A stretch of DNA of 64,000 bases from CAZNXJ01 sp964577115 (GTDB lineage: Bacteria; Planctomycetota; Planctomycetia; Pirellulales; Pirellulaceae): contig CAZNXJ010000003.1 in assembly GCA_964577115.1 (NCBI GenBank), forward strand, positions 124,001 to 188,000. Reading direction: 5' to 3'. How positions within the stretch are numbered: the first letter of the stretch is position 1; each line of letters opens with the position of its first letter. Below, one piece after another: positions 16,169 through 25,690 of this stretch. Under the pieces are notes generated by a model, which was not told the origin of the DNA, made no database searches, and saw nothing but the letters and a program-made list of their open reading frames with translations. The position numbers were made by a program, and so were the translations under genes.

Positions 16169-18463
16169 TCACTCGATCGCTTCCTCCAGTTGCTCGGCTT
16201 CCTGGAGCGCTTTGTCCGTACTTTCCGGATCCACTTCACGGCAGGTTTCGGCGAGCCGTTCAATGAGGTCCGTCATCGAATCGTGCCACTCGTCAGGATC
16301 TGCATCCGGCGGAACCAGCGGGCGAAATTCGGAGCAGAGCAGAATGAGTCGCAGCAGGTGGCGGAACAAAATGCCTTCCTGTTTCTGAAGGCCCTTGCTG
16401 GTGATGTACTTGTTGAACTCGCCCCCATACTCGAGCAGCTCGCCCGCCGCCCAGCAGGCTTGTGTCTTCACGTCATGCACTTCCGGATAGTCGTATTCAA
16501 ACAGCAGACGCAGCTTGTCGGCGAGCATTAGCACGCGCGGCCGTTCTTCGGCAAACATCCGGCGCCGCGGGTCCTCGTCTTCTTCCTCTTCCGATACCGC
16601 GCCTAGCTCCTCGGCCGTAGCCAGTCCGAGCTGGAGAAGGTGTGGATCGAGTCGCGTGACGGCCAGCGGCCCGGCAGGCATTTCGTCGTAGCGCGGCACG
16701 CGCACCGACGGCAAGATCGATCGCGGCAACTCGAGCACACTTTCGAATGCCTGTAGCCGCTCGTTGTAGTCCGCAATGCCCAAATGATTCACAAGGAACA
16801 AACCATAAAGCGGATTCACGCCGCGCAGCGTCGCGAGCAGCGGCAGTCGCTCGGTCGGATAGGCACGCTCGGGGCGATAGGGCGGGGGAGGCTCGCCACC
16901 AACCGCCGCTTCATCCGCCGAACGATCTCTTTCCGCGCCCGGCTTCGGCGGTTCGGGTTCGAGCTGCACGTACCCACCGCGCCAGAGGGCCATCAGCATG
17001 CGGTCGAGCTCCTTCAGCTGCGTCTCGAGCGCGCGGCCCTCGAGCAACCGCTTGGAAACGAGCCGGCGAAGCAGTTCGACTTCCGGTGATGCTTCGAGCA
17101 TGTGAGCCAGCAGCCGCCAGGGCACTCGGCCCCGACTTACCAACTTCCGTGGCGCGGCGGTGATCAGCTTCTGAAAGTGCGACTCTTCCCAGTATTGCTC
17201 GGTCGTCCGCCGTTTCGGCTTTTTCTTCTCCATCGCCTTTTTGGCTCGGAGCAGCCCCGGATCGCGCGTGTCTTCGGGAATTTGGTCGTACTTCTCTTTC
17301 CATCGTAATAGCTTGACGTCGTCCTCATGGGCCAGCGCGAACACGTGGCCCCGCGTGTCGTACTGGGGCCTCCCCGCTCGGCCGAACATCTGATGCGCGC
17401 TGCTTGGATCGAGCAACCGTTTATCGCCGTGCGGTCCTTTCAGCAGCGTGGGCAGAACGACGCTGCGCGCGGGAAGATTGATTCCAGCCGATAGCGTCTC
17501 GGTGCACACGGTGACCGACAGCAGTTTTTGCTGATAGAGCTCCTCGACAATCCGCCGATACTTCGGTAGCACGCCTGCATGGTGCACGCCGACGCCGCGC
17601 ATCAGAAGTTGCTTCAGCTTGGGTCCCGCGCCTTTCGACCAGTCGAACTGTTCGAGTCGCTTAACGAGCTCCGCTTGCTGCTGAGGCCGGATCAGCTTCT
17701 TGCCTTTGAGCTGCTCGGCGACCGTCCAGCATTCCTCGCGGTTGAAGCAAAAGATGAGGGCGGGAATGAGCTGCGTGGCTTCGTCACCCTCCGCCATCGC
17801 TTCGATCTGCTCGGACAGCAGCGCATCGCCCACCCAGTGATAGGTCAGGGGCACTTTCCGCTCGTGACCCTCGACCAACTGTAGCCGCCGCTGATGGCTA
17901 TGTTCGAGCCAGTTGACGAACTCGAGCGAGTTGCCGACCGTCGCGCTAAGCAGCAGCAAGCGCACGGAGGGGGGCAGCAGGCCGAGCGAGAACTCCCACA
18001 CGATGCCGCGCTCGGGATCGTTAAAACTGTGGAACTCGTCCATGACCACCGCGAAGACGTCACGAAAGTCGAACGCCGCGGGGTGCAGTAGCCGGTTGAG
18101 GAGGATCTCGGCCACCACGACCAGAACCGGCGCCTGCGGATTCACTCGCCGGTTGCCGGTTACCAGACCGACCTGGTCGCGCGAGAATCCCCAGCGTTCC
18201 GCCGCGTCGGACAATTCCTGGAGCTTCTGATCCGTCAGCGCGATCAGCGGCGTTGTGTAGTACAGACGTTGGCCTGTGCGGAGCGCCTCATAAACGGCGG
18301 CCTCGGCGATCAGCGTCTTGCCCGTACCGGTCGGCGCGCAGACGAGCACGCCTTGCTCGGAGGTAAACCAGGCCAGCAGCGCTTCTTCCTGGATTGGGTA
18401 GGGCGTGAACGGCAGGAGTTCGAAATACTCGGCCGCCAGTTCGTCGCGAGACAGTGAGTGCAT
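16169..18463 (-). CDS. Ski2-like DExH-box RNA helicase
   Basis: The 764-residue protein contains all superfamily 2 motifs: Q-like FTPYPIQEEALLAWF, Walker A CAPTGTGKTLIAEAA (about 42-56), motif Ia TTPLIALTDQK, Walker B as DEFH, SAT in LLLLSATVGNS, and motif VI in QMFGRAGRPQYDTRG. VHHAGVLPKYRRIVEELY is characteristic of the Ski2/Mtr4/Brr2 branch. The C-terminal third carries an acidic run (SEEEEDEDP) and alpha-helical regions. The start at ATG 18463 fits the helicase N-terminus; the frame extends 31 codons further but without support. Members unwind RNA with 3'-5' polarity. Bacterial homologues are scattered and mostly uncharacterised; a role in RNA turnover is likely. The gene is transcribed away from the small membrane protein gene. 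Confidence 0.9.
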   Translation of the reverse strand: MHSLSRDELAAEYFELLPFTPYPIQEEALLAWFTSEQGVLVCAPTGTGKTLIAEAAVYEALRTGQRLYYTTPLIALTDQKLQELSDAAERWGFSRDQVGLVTGNRRVNPQAPVLVVVAEILLNRLLHPAAFDFRDVFAVVMDEFHSFNDPERGIVWEFSLGLLPPSVRLLLLSATVGNSLEFVNWLEHSHQRRLQLVEGHERKVPLTYHWVGDALLSEQIEAMAEGDEATQLIPALIFCFNREECWTVAEQLKGKKLIRPQQQAELVKRLEQFDWSKGAGPKLKQLLMRGVGVHHAGVLPKYRRIVEELYQQKLLSVTVCTETLSAGINLPARSVVLPTLLKGPHGDKRLLDPSSAHQMFGRAGRPQYDTRGHVFALAHEDDVKLLRWKEKYDQIPEDTRDPGLLRAKKAMEKKKPKRRTTEQYWEESHFQKLITAAPRKLVSRGRVPWRLLAHMLEASPEVELLRRLVSKRLLEGRALETQLKELDRMLMALWRGGYVQLEPEPPKPGAERDRSADEAAVGGEPPPPYRPERAYPTERLPLLATLRGVNPLYGLFLVNHLGIADYNERLQAFESVLELPRSILPSVRVPRYDEMPAGPLAVTRLDPHLLQLGLATAEELGAVSEEEEDEDPRRRMFAEERPRVLMLADKLRLLFEYDYPEVHDVKTQACWAAGELLEYGGEFNKYITSKGLQKQEGILFRHLLRLILLCSEFRPLVPPDADPDEWHDSMTDLIERLAETCREVDPESTDKALQEAEQLEEAIE

Positions 18464-18782
18464 GAGGCAATCCGGTTCCGTTGGGAAGGCTGGGAAAGCT
18501 AGCGGGGCAGGGTAGCGGCGAAACATTGTATGCCGCGCGCCTTCGATACGCCGCATACCGCTTTCCCCACCGGCACGCCCTTGCCTTGGCGCTTCGTTTT
18601 ACCACATTTACTTTCGGCCGATTTCGGCAGCGGCAAAGGGGAAATTGCACGACCCGCCCGCGCCGGAATTGCGTATGATAGGGCGGAAGGAACAGACGGT
18701 AGCGTTCTCTACCGGCCTCACGCCGCTCGCCGCCGTCGTAAATCGCGCGGTGTACTTCGCGCGAAATTACAAGGAGGGATTT

Positions 18783-19130
18783 ATGGCGAAACGAGCACGC
18801 CGAGCTCCGCGTTTTTGGCAGGGGCTCATACTCGAAGGAATCGCGATCCTGGCCGTGATCGCGCTGGTATCCGCTGGGCGGCTGCATCGCTTCGATTCAC
18901 GAAGCGCCGAAGTCAACAGCGATCGTACTCGGCGGCCGTCGCATGCCGCGGCAAGCCATCTGGCGGACCACCCTGCTTCGCCGACGGACGCCTCGCCGCC
19001 GACGGCACTTGCCGAGTGGTATGGGGCGCTGCGGGACGGGTGGCGGACGCTGGCTGCTCCGAACGCAGCCGAGGCGCAAGAGTACAAGCTCTGGCCGGCC
19101 CGAAACGACTGGGGCCACGACGAACGGTGA
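18783..19130 (+). CDS. Small single-pass membrane protein, unknown
   Basis: ATG 18783 follows a strong AAGGAGGG at good spacing, which settles the start against an in-frame upstream codon. The 115-residue product has a basic N-terminus (MAKRARRAPRFW), one membrane helix of about 20 residues (GLILEGIAILAVIALVSAG), and then a hydrophilic tail rich in His, Ser, Pro and Ala. The N-in orientation predicted by the positive-inside rule would place the tail outside the cytoplasm. No family is recognised. It is divergent from the helicase, and its stop is followed almost at once by a hairpin at 19133-19168. The excellent ribosome-binding site supports it as a real gene. Confidence 0.72.
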   Translation: MAKRARRAPRFWQGLILEGIAILAVIALVSAGRLHRFDSRSAEVNSDRTRRPSHAAASHLADHPASPTDASPPTALAEWYGALRDGWRTLAAPNAAEAQEYKLWPARNDWGHDER

Positions 19131-19132
19131 CA

Positions 19133-19168
19133 GGCGAGCGAGTGGCTTGTGACACTTGCTCGCTCGCC
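19133..19168 (+). terminator. Hairpin after the small membrane protein gene
   Basis: GGCGAGCGAG starting 3 bp after the stop pairs with CTCGCTCGCC at the other end; the loop contains GTGGCTTGTGACACTTG. There is no T-run, so intrinsic termination is uncertain; it may instead protect the mRNA 3' end. Confidence 0.5.
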
Positions 19169-19236
19169 GTCCCCTCGTTCCGTGGCCCAGAAGCGGCCGG
19201 CGCTGAATTGCTCGTACGCCGACAAAGTGCGATGCA

Positions 19237-19268
19237 CGCGTCCGGCTGTGCGGGGACAGCCGGACGCG
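19237..19268 (-). terminator. 13-bp perfect hairpin after the Gfo/Idh/MocA gene
   Basis: CGCGTCCGGCTGT (19237-19249) and ACAGCCGGACGCG (19256-19268) form a perfect 13-bp stem with a GCGGGG loop, 16 bp past the stop of the minus-strand oxidoreductase gene. There is no U-tract, so the terminator call is by position and stability only. Confidence 0.55.
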
Positions 19269-19283
19269 CGGATAGGCTGGTGA

Positions 19284-20654
19284 TTAGTACTCGCGCGACG
19301 TCTTGAGGCCCGGCATCGGCACGGGGTACTTCCCGTCGGGACCCGCTTGCAGCGGCGCGGGCGAGCCGAACGCCAGTTGATCGACCGTCGGTGCGAACTC
19401 GTGATCGCACTCGAGCATGTCGTCGTACGTCACAATCTGGCCCGTATGCGCGGCCATGCGGCCCATGGACGTCACAACGCTCGCGATGACGCCGCGTTCC
19501 ACTTCGTTGTAGGGCTTGTCCTGGCGAATCGCTTCGATCAGGTGGTCCCATTCCAACTGATACGGATTCGCCTCGGGCTGCGGGTAGGCCCACTTCTCGT
19601 ACTTGGCCTGCATGACGTGCCCGTCGAAGGTGCGGCACTTGGCCGGGGTGTGGCCGGCGGTCGAGATCACCGCAGAACCCTTCGTGCCGTGCGCGTAGCT
19701 GGCGAATTCCTGGTGGCAGCCCGGCATCGTGCGGCCTTCGAGGAACAGTTTCGTACCGTCGGCGAACGTGTATTCCACCGAATAGGTATCGAAGTTCTGG
19801 TCGACGTCATTGCCGCGATAGTGGCGTCCGCCTGAGGCGCTGGCCGAAACGGGCCACGCACCCTTCATCCAGCAACATTCATCGATGTTGTGAATGAGGA
19901 AATCGCTGTAGGCGCCGCCGCTGGCCCAAAGGAACGAGTGGAAGTGCCGGATCTGGTACAGCAGCTCGTCCATGTCCGCTGGCTTTGGCCCGACCGGCGT
20001 ATTGCCGGTCTGTCCCATCTGGCGGTAGGCACGCAGCATTGTGATGTCGCCGATCTCGCCCGAGTTGATGCGATCGAGCAGCTCGGCGCGGGCATCGCAG
20101 TGGCGACACATCAGGCCCACGCCGACCTTCAAATTGCGCTTTACGGATTCGGCGGCCAGTTCGAGCATCCGCCGGCTGGTCGGCCCGTCGACCGTCACTG
20201 GCTTTTCCATGAAGACGTTGACGCCTTTTTCGATGGCGTACTTGAAGTGCACCCAGCGGAACGCCGGCGGCGTGGCGAAGATCGCTACGTCGCCTGGACG
20301 CAGGGCGTCGATGGCGTGCTTGTAGCCGTCAAAGCTGACCCACTTCCGTTCGGCCGGTACGTCGACTTGTGCCGGAAACTGCTTCGCCAAATTCTCGTAG
20401 CTGCTCGACAGACGGTTCTCGAACACGTCGGCCATCGCGACCAGCTTGATCGGTCCATTGGGGACCGACAGGGCGTTGGCGGCGGCTCCCGTACCGCGTC
20501 CGCCGCAGCCAATCAGCGCCACCTGGATCGTGTTGTCTTCCGCAGCGTGCACGCGCGGGATGGCGCTCATGGCAAGCGTTGTGGCTGCCGCAATGCGACC
20601 ACTGTTCTTGAGGAACGTTCGGCGGGACGACGAGCTGGTTGGAAGGAGGTCCAT
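19284..20654 (-). CDS. Tat-exported Gfo/Idh/MocA family oxidoreductase
   Basis: The N-terminus has a twin-arginine signal (SSSRRTFLKNSGRIAAATTL) with a cleavage site after VHA. The Rossmann fold starts with IQVALIGCGGRGTGAAANAL near residue 43, and the conserved EKPVTVD motif, whose Lys is catalytic in the family, lies near residue 150. The second domain contains GGAYSDFLIHNIDECCW, where the His-Asn-Ile-Asp unit is typical of planctomycete members. The C-terminus, MPGLKTSREY, is also a familiar ending for this subgroup. Export in folded form with NAD(P) bound is implied by the Tat signal. The 456-residue product probably oxidises or reduces a sugar derivative in the periplasm; the substrate is unknown. 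It is preceded on the same strand by the SUMF1-fold gene. Confidence 0.92.
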   Translation of the reverse strand: MDLLPTSSSSRRTFLKNSGRIAAATTLAMSAIPRVHAAEDNTIQVALIGCGGRGTGAAANALSVPNGPIKLVAMADVFENRLSSSYENLAKQFPAQVDVPAERKWVSFDGYKHAIDALRPGDVAIFATPPAFRWVHFKYAIEKGVNVFMEKPVTVDGPTSRRMLELAAESVKRNLKVGVGLMCRHCDARAELLDRINSGEIGDITMLRAYRQMGQTGNTPVGPKPADMDELLYQIRHFHSFLWASGGAYSDFLIHNIDECCWMKGAWPVSASASGGRHYRGNDVDQNFDTYSVEYTFADGTKLFLEGRTMPGCHQEFASYAHGTKGSAVISTAGHTPAKCRTFDGHVMQAKYEKWAYPQPEANPYQLEWDHLIEAIRQDKPYNEVERGVIASVVTSMGRMAAHTGQIVTYDDMLECDHEFAPTVDQLAFGSPAPLQAGPDGKYPVPMPGLKTSREY

Positions 20655-20812
20655 GGAAGTTCTTCCTGTGTTAGAAGAAGTGCGTGTTGAGGCGAGTTGA
20701 ATGATGGTGCGTGCTGACCAACGGGGCAGGAGGCCGAGTTGCGTTGGCGCGGCGAGCGGCGTCTACCACGTGATCGGGCGAGGCCGCTCGACGGCTTCCG
20801 CGGCATCGGTGG

Positions 20813-21904
20813 TTACTCGGGAGGATCCACCTGCTCGGGTTCGGTTTTCTCCCACTTGGCGGCTTTTTCCTCCTCGGAGGGTTCGACCAGCGGCCGGACG
20901 ATCCGGAAGCCGACATGCAGTGCATCCGTATGATACCAGATGCTTTGCGGGATCTGCGGATCTTGCTGCTTCCAATCCTCCGTGGAACCCTCGCGCGCCG
21001 CACTGCGTAAATCGTGCGGTTCATCGTCCCACGAACCGCCGCGAACAACGCGTGGGTAGAGCATCAGGGGCACGGCCAGCGGGTCGCGCATACCGTCCCT
21101 CAGCTGCTTTTCGTAAAAGTCTGGAATGTACTGATCGAGTACCCACTCGGCCACGTTGCCGTGCATATCGTACAGGCCCCAGGGATTCGGCTTCTTGCGC
21201 CCGACCTTCTGATACTTTTCTCCGCTGTTGTCCATGTACCAGGCGTACTCGTCGAGCAGCGCCGGGTCATCGCCGAAGTGGTACGCCGTCGTCGTGCCGG
21301 CTCGGCATGCATACTCCCATTCCGCCTCGGTCGGAAGCCGGTAATAGCGGCCCGTTTTTGCGCTCAGCCATTTGCAGAATGTGCGCGCGGCATGCTGCGT
21401 CATGCAGATGGCCGGATACCCGCGTTTGCCCATGCCGAACGTCATGTCTGTGTAGGGTTCGGTGGGCTTGCTGACCTGGAACGGTTCGGAGGCCTTGTCG
21501 CGCGGCGTTGGCTCAATTCCCATGGCGTCCCGCAGGGCAATATCGAGATCCGACATCCACACGTCGTAGACGTCCCAGGGAATTTCCGTCGCCGACATCC
21601 AGAACGGGGAAATTTCGATCGTCCGCTGCGGCCCTTCATCGTCGCGGCGTCCTGCCTCGGAAGGCGGGCTGCCCATCCGGAACGTCCCGCCGGGGATCGG
21701 CACCATCTGGATGGTGGCTTCCGAGTGTTCGATTAGCTCGATATACCGCTTCATTTCCGCTTCGGTCGATGCCTCGGCGTCGGGCACCGGCAGCGGTTCC
21801 GGTTTTTCGGCCGTCGCGGGCGGCGCAAGGACCGCGCAGGCCAGGAACAACCCGGCCGCTGCGACCGCTCGAATTCCAGCGGGATGAAACAAGCTTGGCT
21901 GCAT
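20813..21904 (-). CDS. Secreted SUMF1-fold (FGE-sulfatase domain) protein lacking the active-site Cys pair
   Basis: A signal peptide (MQPSLFHPAGIRAVAAAGLF) precedes a SUMF1 domain that starts at IQMVPIPGGTFRMGSPPSE. Family motifs follow: YRLPTEAEWEYACRAGTTT, NPWGLYDMHGNVAEWV and PRVVRGGSWDDEPHDLRSAA. In catalytic formylglycine-generating enzymes the region after RGGSW/Y contains two Cys that bind copper and oxidise the sulfatase Cys. Here those positions are non-Cys, so sulfatase activation is unlikely. Non-catalytic SUMF1 folds serve in binding and in other enzymes such as EgtB-like proteins. The length is 363 residues. A close relative occurs at 43017. It is followed by the Gfo/Idh/MocA gene with a 158-bp gap. 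Confidence 0.87.
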   Translation of the reverse strand: MQPSLFHPAGIRAVAAAGLFLACAVLAPPATAEKPEPLPVPDAEASTEAEMKRYIELIEHSEATIQMVPIPGGTFRMGSPPSEAGRRDDEGPQRTIEISPFWMSATEIPWDVYDVWMSDLDIALRDAMGIEPTPRDKASEPFQVSKPTEPYTDMTFGMGKRGYPAICMTQHAARTFCKWLSAKTGRYYRLPTEAEWEYACRAGTTTAYHFGDDPALLDEYAWYMDNSGEKYQKVGRKKPNPWGLYDMHGNVAEWVLDQYIPDFYEKQLRDGMRDPLAVPLMLYPRVVRGGSWDDEPHDLRSAAREGSTEDWKQQDPQIPQSIWYHTDALHVGFRIVRPLVEPSEEEKAAKWEKTEPEQVDPPE

Positions 21905-22134
21905 ACGTATCTACTACCTTCACTGCAAGACAGATCTTCGCGCCGCGCGGGAACCCGGACGCTCGGCGCCGGCCACAAAGACCGGCAAGCCGTCCCTTAT
22001 CGTAACTTAACGGCGGATCCAAGGGCAGCATCCAGGATGGTGGGCCGATCCACGAGCCCCTCTTCGGCCGCGCTCGACTATCGCCGAGCCCCCCTCGGGG
22101 ACGCGCGTCGTGCCAAGCGCCGACGGCGAGAAGG

Positions 22135-25100
22135 TTACGGGAGCGGCTGGGTGGTCCGCAGGTACGCAAACAGGTCGCGGATCTGCTGCTCACTCAGCTC
22201 GTCCAGCAACCCTTCGGGCATGATCGATTGCGGGATCGCACGCATGTCTTCGATGTCATCGCGAGGAATGACCGTGCTCTGACCTTCGGCGTCACGCAGC
22301 ACGACGTTCTGATTGTTCTGGTCGAGCAGGAAACCGTTCAGCGTGCGGCCGTCGGCGGTCAGAACCACGTAGTTTTCGTAGCCCTCGCGTATCTCGAGGC
22401 TCGGGTTCACGATGTTCGCAAGCATGCCCTGCACGTCGTCGCGGCGGTACGCGGTGAGGTCCGGGCCGATCTTGCCACCCTGACCAAACAGCGTGTGGCA
22501 CTTGCCGCAATGCTGGGTATACAGTTCCTTGCCCGCGTACGGATTGCCGACACCTTGCTGGACCGTACGCGCCACCCGCGCAATGGTCTCGCGCATCTGA
22601 TCGGTGGACGCGCCTTCGACATTGCCCCACAGCTGGCTGACTTTTTCGGCGATCGCATCGCTGCGATGCAGCAGCAGGCGTCGAACCAGCGGCAGTGGTA
22701 AGAGCTCGCGATTGGCCTGGCCCTCTTCGACCGCCGCGAGCAGTGCGAGCGTCCATTCGGGGCGACTGGCGAGTAGCGACTGGGCGGCGGCACGCACCGG
22801 TTCGGGAAGCTGGTCGTGCAGACGAATAATTTCCGGGGCGATGCTGGCGTCGTTAAACGGTTGGAGCGCGCCGAGTGCCGCGATCCGTACCGGCTCGCTG
22901 GGCGAGCTACCGACAAGTTTCACCAGCGTCGCCGTGGCGGGCTGATAACGGATCTGGCTGAGCACCTGGATATACAGCGTGCGGTCGGCGACGTCAGTCG
23001 ATTCATCTTCGATCGCGCGTAGCGCCTGCTCGATCGCCTCCGTCTCCCCTTGCCGCATACGCAGCACGAACGAGCCTCCGCCGACCTTGGCGATCTCATC
23101 GACCAGCGCGTCGGGCAGCCCGACGAGCAGCCGTCCCTCAAAGGCTTTCTCAAAGCCTTGCATTAGCCGCTGAGCGTCCTCGTCGCTCGGCGCCAGCTTG
23201 AGCAGTTCGGCACACGCGAGCAAATCGGCCTGCGTGCCCGACGATGCGAAACGGCGCATGAGGCGCTCGAGCAGGTGTTCGCGGACAATCGTCGCCTGCC
23301 ACAGATTTTCGTTCGCCATCAAGCTTAGCACTTCCGCACGATCGGCGGTCGCTTTGGCTTCGATGGCCCACCACAGCAAGAGCGGCAGATGCACGTCGCC
23401 CGCATCCTCGTCGCGCCGCAAGAGCTCGGCCACGATCGGCAAGCTCTGCGCGGCTGGCAGCCGGCGAGCACTGGCGGCCAGTTGGCTGCGAACTTCCACG
23501 TGCGGTTCGCGCACGGCCAGGTCGCGCAGTTGCTCAGCGAGCGGCGATGACAGCTCATTGTCATCGCACAGTAGGCGAATGGTCCACAGCCGCACGTATG
23601 GATCGGGATGCCGCAGCGTTTCCGCCGCCATCCGATCGTCCAGTGGCATTAGCCGGGCGAGCACCCAGAAGGCTTCCAGCGCAGTTTGGCCCGTCTCGCT
23701 GTCGAGCATTGTACGCAGCAGCGGGATAGCCGCGTCATCACGCCGTTCGGCGAGTAGTCGCGACGCCGTCTGCCGCACCCAGCGATTGGGGTTCCGCAAT
23801 TGCTCGACCAGTTCAACGGTCGTCATCGCGCGCAGGTCCGGCGGCGCCGGGCGCGGAGCGGCCTTGCCGCGAATCCGATAAATGCGTCCGCTCTCCTTAT
23901 GGATGCGGCCCTGATAGTGGCTCGCGTGGTCAATGCGCTGTTCGTAGAAATCGCAGACGTACAGCGCGCCGTCCGGACCAAGCTGTATATCGACGGGGCG
24001 AAACCACGTGTCATTCGTCGTCGCCGCGTGGCCGACATCGTGCGTTTGGAACGACGAGCGATCGGGCTCTAATTGGCTGATCACGACATGCCCTTGCAGA
24101 GGCGCGACGCCGAACAGGTGTCCGTGGTACTGCGCGGGGAGTTCCTGCGATTCGTAAATCGTGAAGGTGTGGGTGAAACGCGGCACGGCGTGGTGCGCCA
24201 TCTGCGCGAAGTACCCGTAGGTGTATGGGTTCGACAGGTCGCCGTGCTTGCCGAAGCCCTTCTGATAGTAGCCGCCCTGGACGTAGTGGAAGCCGCGCGT
24301 ATCGCCGCCATTGTGCCCCGAGAAGATGCGGCCTTTCGCATCGATCTCGACGCCAAAGGTGTTGCCGCCGCCTTCCGCAAAGATCTCGTACTTCCGTCGC
24401 TGGGGGTGATAGCGCCAGATGAGCTGCCCCATCGAATGCACCGCGGGTTCTTCGACGCCGGGCCGCTTGATCTGGCCCGTCACCGTGCTGCCTTGCGCTC
24501 CGTACAGCCACCCGTCCGGACCCCAGCAAAGGCTGTTGGCGACTGAGTGGGAGTCTTCGAGCCCGAATCCTTCGAGATGCACCTCGGGATCACCATCCGG
24601 CACGTCGTCGCGATCGCGATCCGGGTAGAAGAGCAAATAGGGCGGGTTCAACACCCACACGCCGTCGCTGGCCAGCGCGAAGGACGACGCAATGCTCAGC
24701 CCCTCGATGAACGTGCGGTGCCGATCGTAGTGCCCGTCGTTATCCGTGTCCTCGTGAATCGAGATTTTGTCGAGACCGGGGAAGTGGTGCGGCGGTGCTG
24801 GCGGAACCTTATCCCAGACGGTACGCAGAAATTTGTCCCGGCTGACCATCGTCAAGCCGGCCGGATCGGGGTACTGGAGATATTGCATCACCCACATCCG
24901 CCCGCGGTCATCGAAGCGGATCGAGAGAGGTTGGCCGATGTGCGGTTCCGACAATGCCAACTCGACTTCGAGATCGTCCGGCGTTGTGAACCGTGCGAGC
25001 GCCTCGGTGGGCGGCAGAGGACCTTCGTCCGATTCCAGCTTCTTCCAGTTGGACTCGGCTTCCTCGAGCGTCATCACGTACTGGTAGGCATCGGACTGCA

Positions 25101-25650
25101 CCCCGGTGCTTGCCTGCTCGGGCGGCACGTCGCCGTAGGCCATCTCCCAATTGCCGAGCAGGTGAATGGCTTCATCGCCCGCAACAATCACCGGCGCGGC
25201 AACGTTGAAATTGGTGCGCGACTGCTGCTGATAGACGCGAATGGCCAGCACGTTTTCGGCTCCCGGCCGAATCACTCCTTCCGGCAGGCGATAGCGATCC
25301 GGCGATCCGAGGCCGCTGCGATAGGAAGGCGGAAACTCGCCCATCATTGCCACGAGCTTCCCGTTCAGATAATACTCGCGTGCATCGTCGGCTGCTTCGG
25401 CCAATAGCGAGTACGGCTGGCCCTCCCAGTCTTCCGGCGCAAGGAAGCGGCAGCGATACCATGCGTAGCCTTGCCCGGTCGTATTCACTTCGTTGGGCGG
25501 GTTCTTCCAAACTTCGGGAACACGCGTCACGATCCAGGTCGGTTCGGCCGCGAGCGCTCGCAAGGCGACAATGGCCAAAGGGCCGAAGACGAGCGCCAAA
25601 CAGACGCTCTTCCAAACCTCAGCATGCAAAAAACGAAGCAAGCGGGTCAT
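22135..25650 (-). CDS. PVC-type haem-binding protein with beta-propeller, HEAT repeats and C-terminal cytochrome c
   Basis: The start at 25650 gives a signal-anchor-like N-terminus (VWKSVCLALVFGPLAIVAL). The 1171-residue product has an N-terminal jelly-roll (YYLNGKLVAMMGEFPPSY), then the PVC-type beta-propeller from about residue 240 with repeated calcium-like loops such as DTDNDGHYDRHR and DRDRDDVPDGDPE. An Ala/Leu-rich HEAT-like stretch (RQTASRLLAERRDDAAIPLL, about 590-980) follows, and then a C-terminal cytochrome c with CGKCHTLFGQGGKIGPDL. TIGR02604/TIGR02603-like proteins of this design are hallmarks of Planctomycetes and Verrucomicrobia. They resemble membrane-bound sugar dehydrogenases and are thought to pass electrons, but the substrate is unknown. 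It is divergent from the UDPGP-type gene. Confidence 0.92.
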   Translation of the reverse strand: MTRLLRFLHAEVWKSVCLALVFGPLAIVALRALAAEPTWIVTRVPEVWKNPPNEVNTTGQGYAWYRCRFLAPEDWEGQPYSLLAEAADDAREYYLNGKLVAMMGEFPPSYRSGLGSPDRYRLPEGVIRPGAENVLAIRVYQQQSRTNFNVAAPVIVAGDEAIHLLGNWEMAYGDVPPEQASTGVQSDAYQYVMTLEEAESNWKKLESDEGPLPPTEALARFTTPDDLEVELALSEPHIGQPLSIRFDDRGRMWVMQYLQYPDPAGLTMVSRDKFLRTVWDKVPPAPPHHFPGLDKISIHEDTDNDGHYDRHRTFIEGLSIASSFALASDGVWVLNPPYLLFYPDRDRDDVPDGDPEVHLEGFGLEDSHSVANSLCWGPDGWLYGAQGSTVTGQIKRPGVEEPAVHSMGQLIWRYHPQRRKYEIFAEGGGNTFGVEIDAKGRIFSGHNGGDTRGFHYVQGGYYQKGFGKHGDLSNPYTYGYFAQMAHHAVPRFTHTFTIYESQELPAQYHGHLFGVAPLQGHVVISQLEPDRSSFQTHDVGHAATTNDTWFRPVDIQLGPDGALYVCDFYEQRIDHASHYQGRIHKESGRIYRIRGKAAPRPAPPDLRAMTTVELVEQLRNPNRWVRQTASRLLAERRDDAAIPLLRTMLDSETGQTALEAFWVLARLMPLDDRMAAETLRHPDPYVRLWTIRLLCDDNELSSPLAEQLRDLAVREPHVEVRSQLAASARRLPAAQSLPIVAELLRRDEDAGDVHLPLLLWWAIEAKATADRAEVLSLMANENLWQATIVREHLLERLMRRFASSGTQADLLACAELLKLAPSDEDAQRLMQGFEKAFEGRLLVGLPDALVDEIAKVGGGSFVLRMRQGETEAIEQALRAIEDESTDVADRTLYIQVLSQIRYQPATATLVKLVGSSPSEPVRIAALGALQPFNDASIAPEIIRLHDQLPEPVRAAAQSLLASRPEWTLALLAAVEEGQANRELLPLPLVRRLLLHRSDAIAEKVSQLWGNVEGASTDQMRETIARVARTVQQGVGNPYAGKELYTQHCGKCHTLFGQGGKIGPDLTAYRRDDVQGMLANIVNPSLEIREGYENYVVLTADGRTLNGFLLDQNNQNVVLRDAEGQSTVIPRDDIEDMRAIPQSIMPEGLLDELSEQQIRDLFAYLRTTQPLP

Positions 25651-25690
25651 ATTGAGAGACTCGGGAAGGATCGAGCGAACGGGCATTAGG

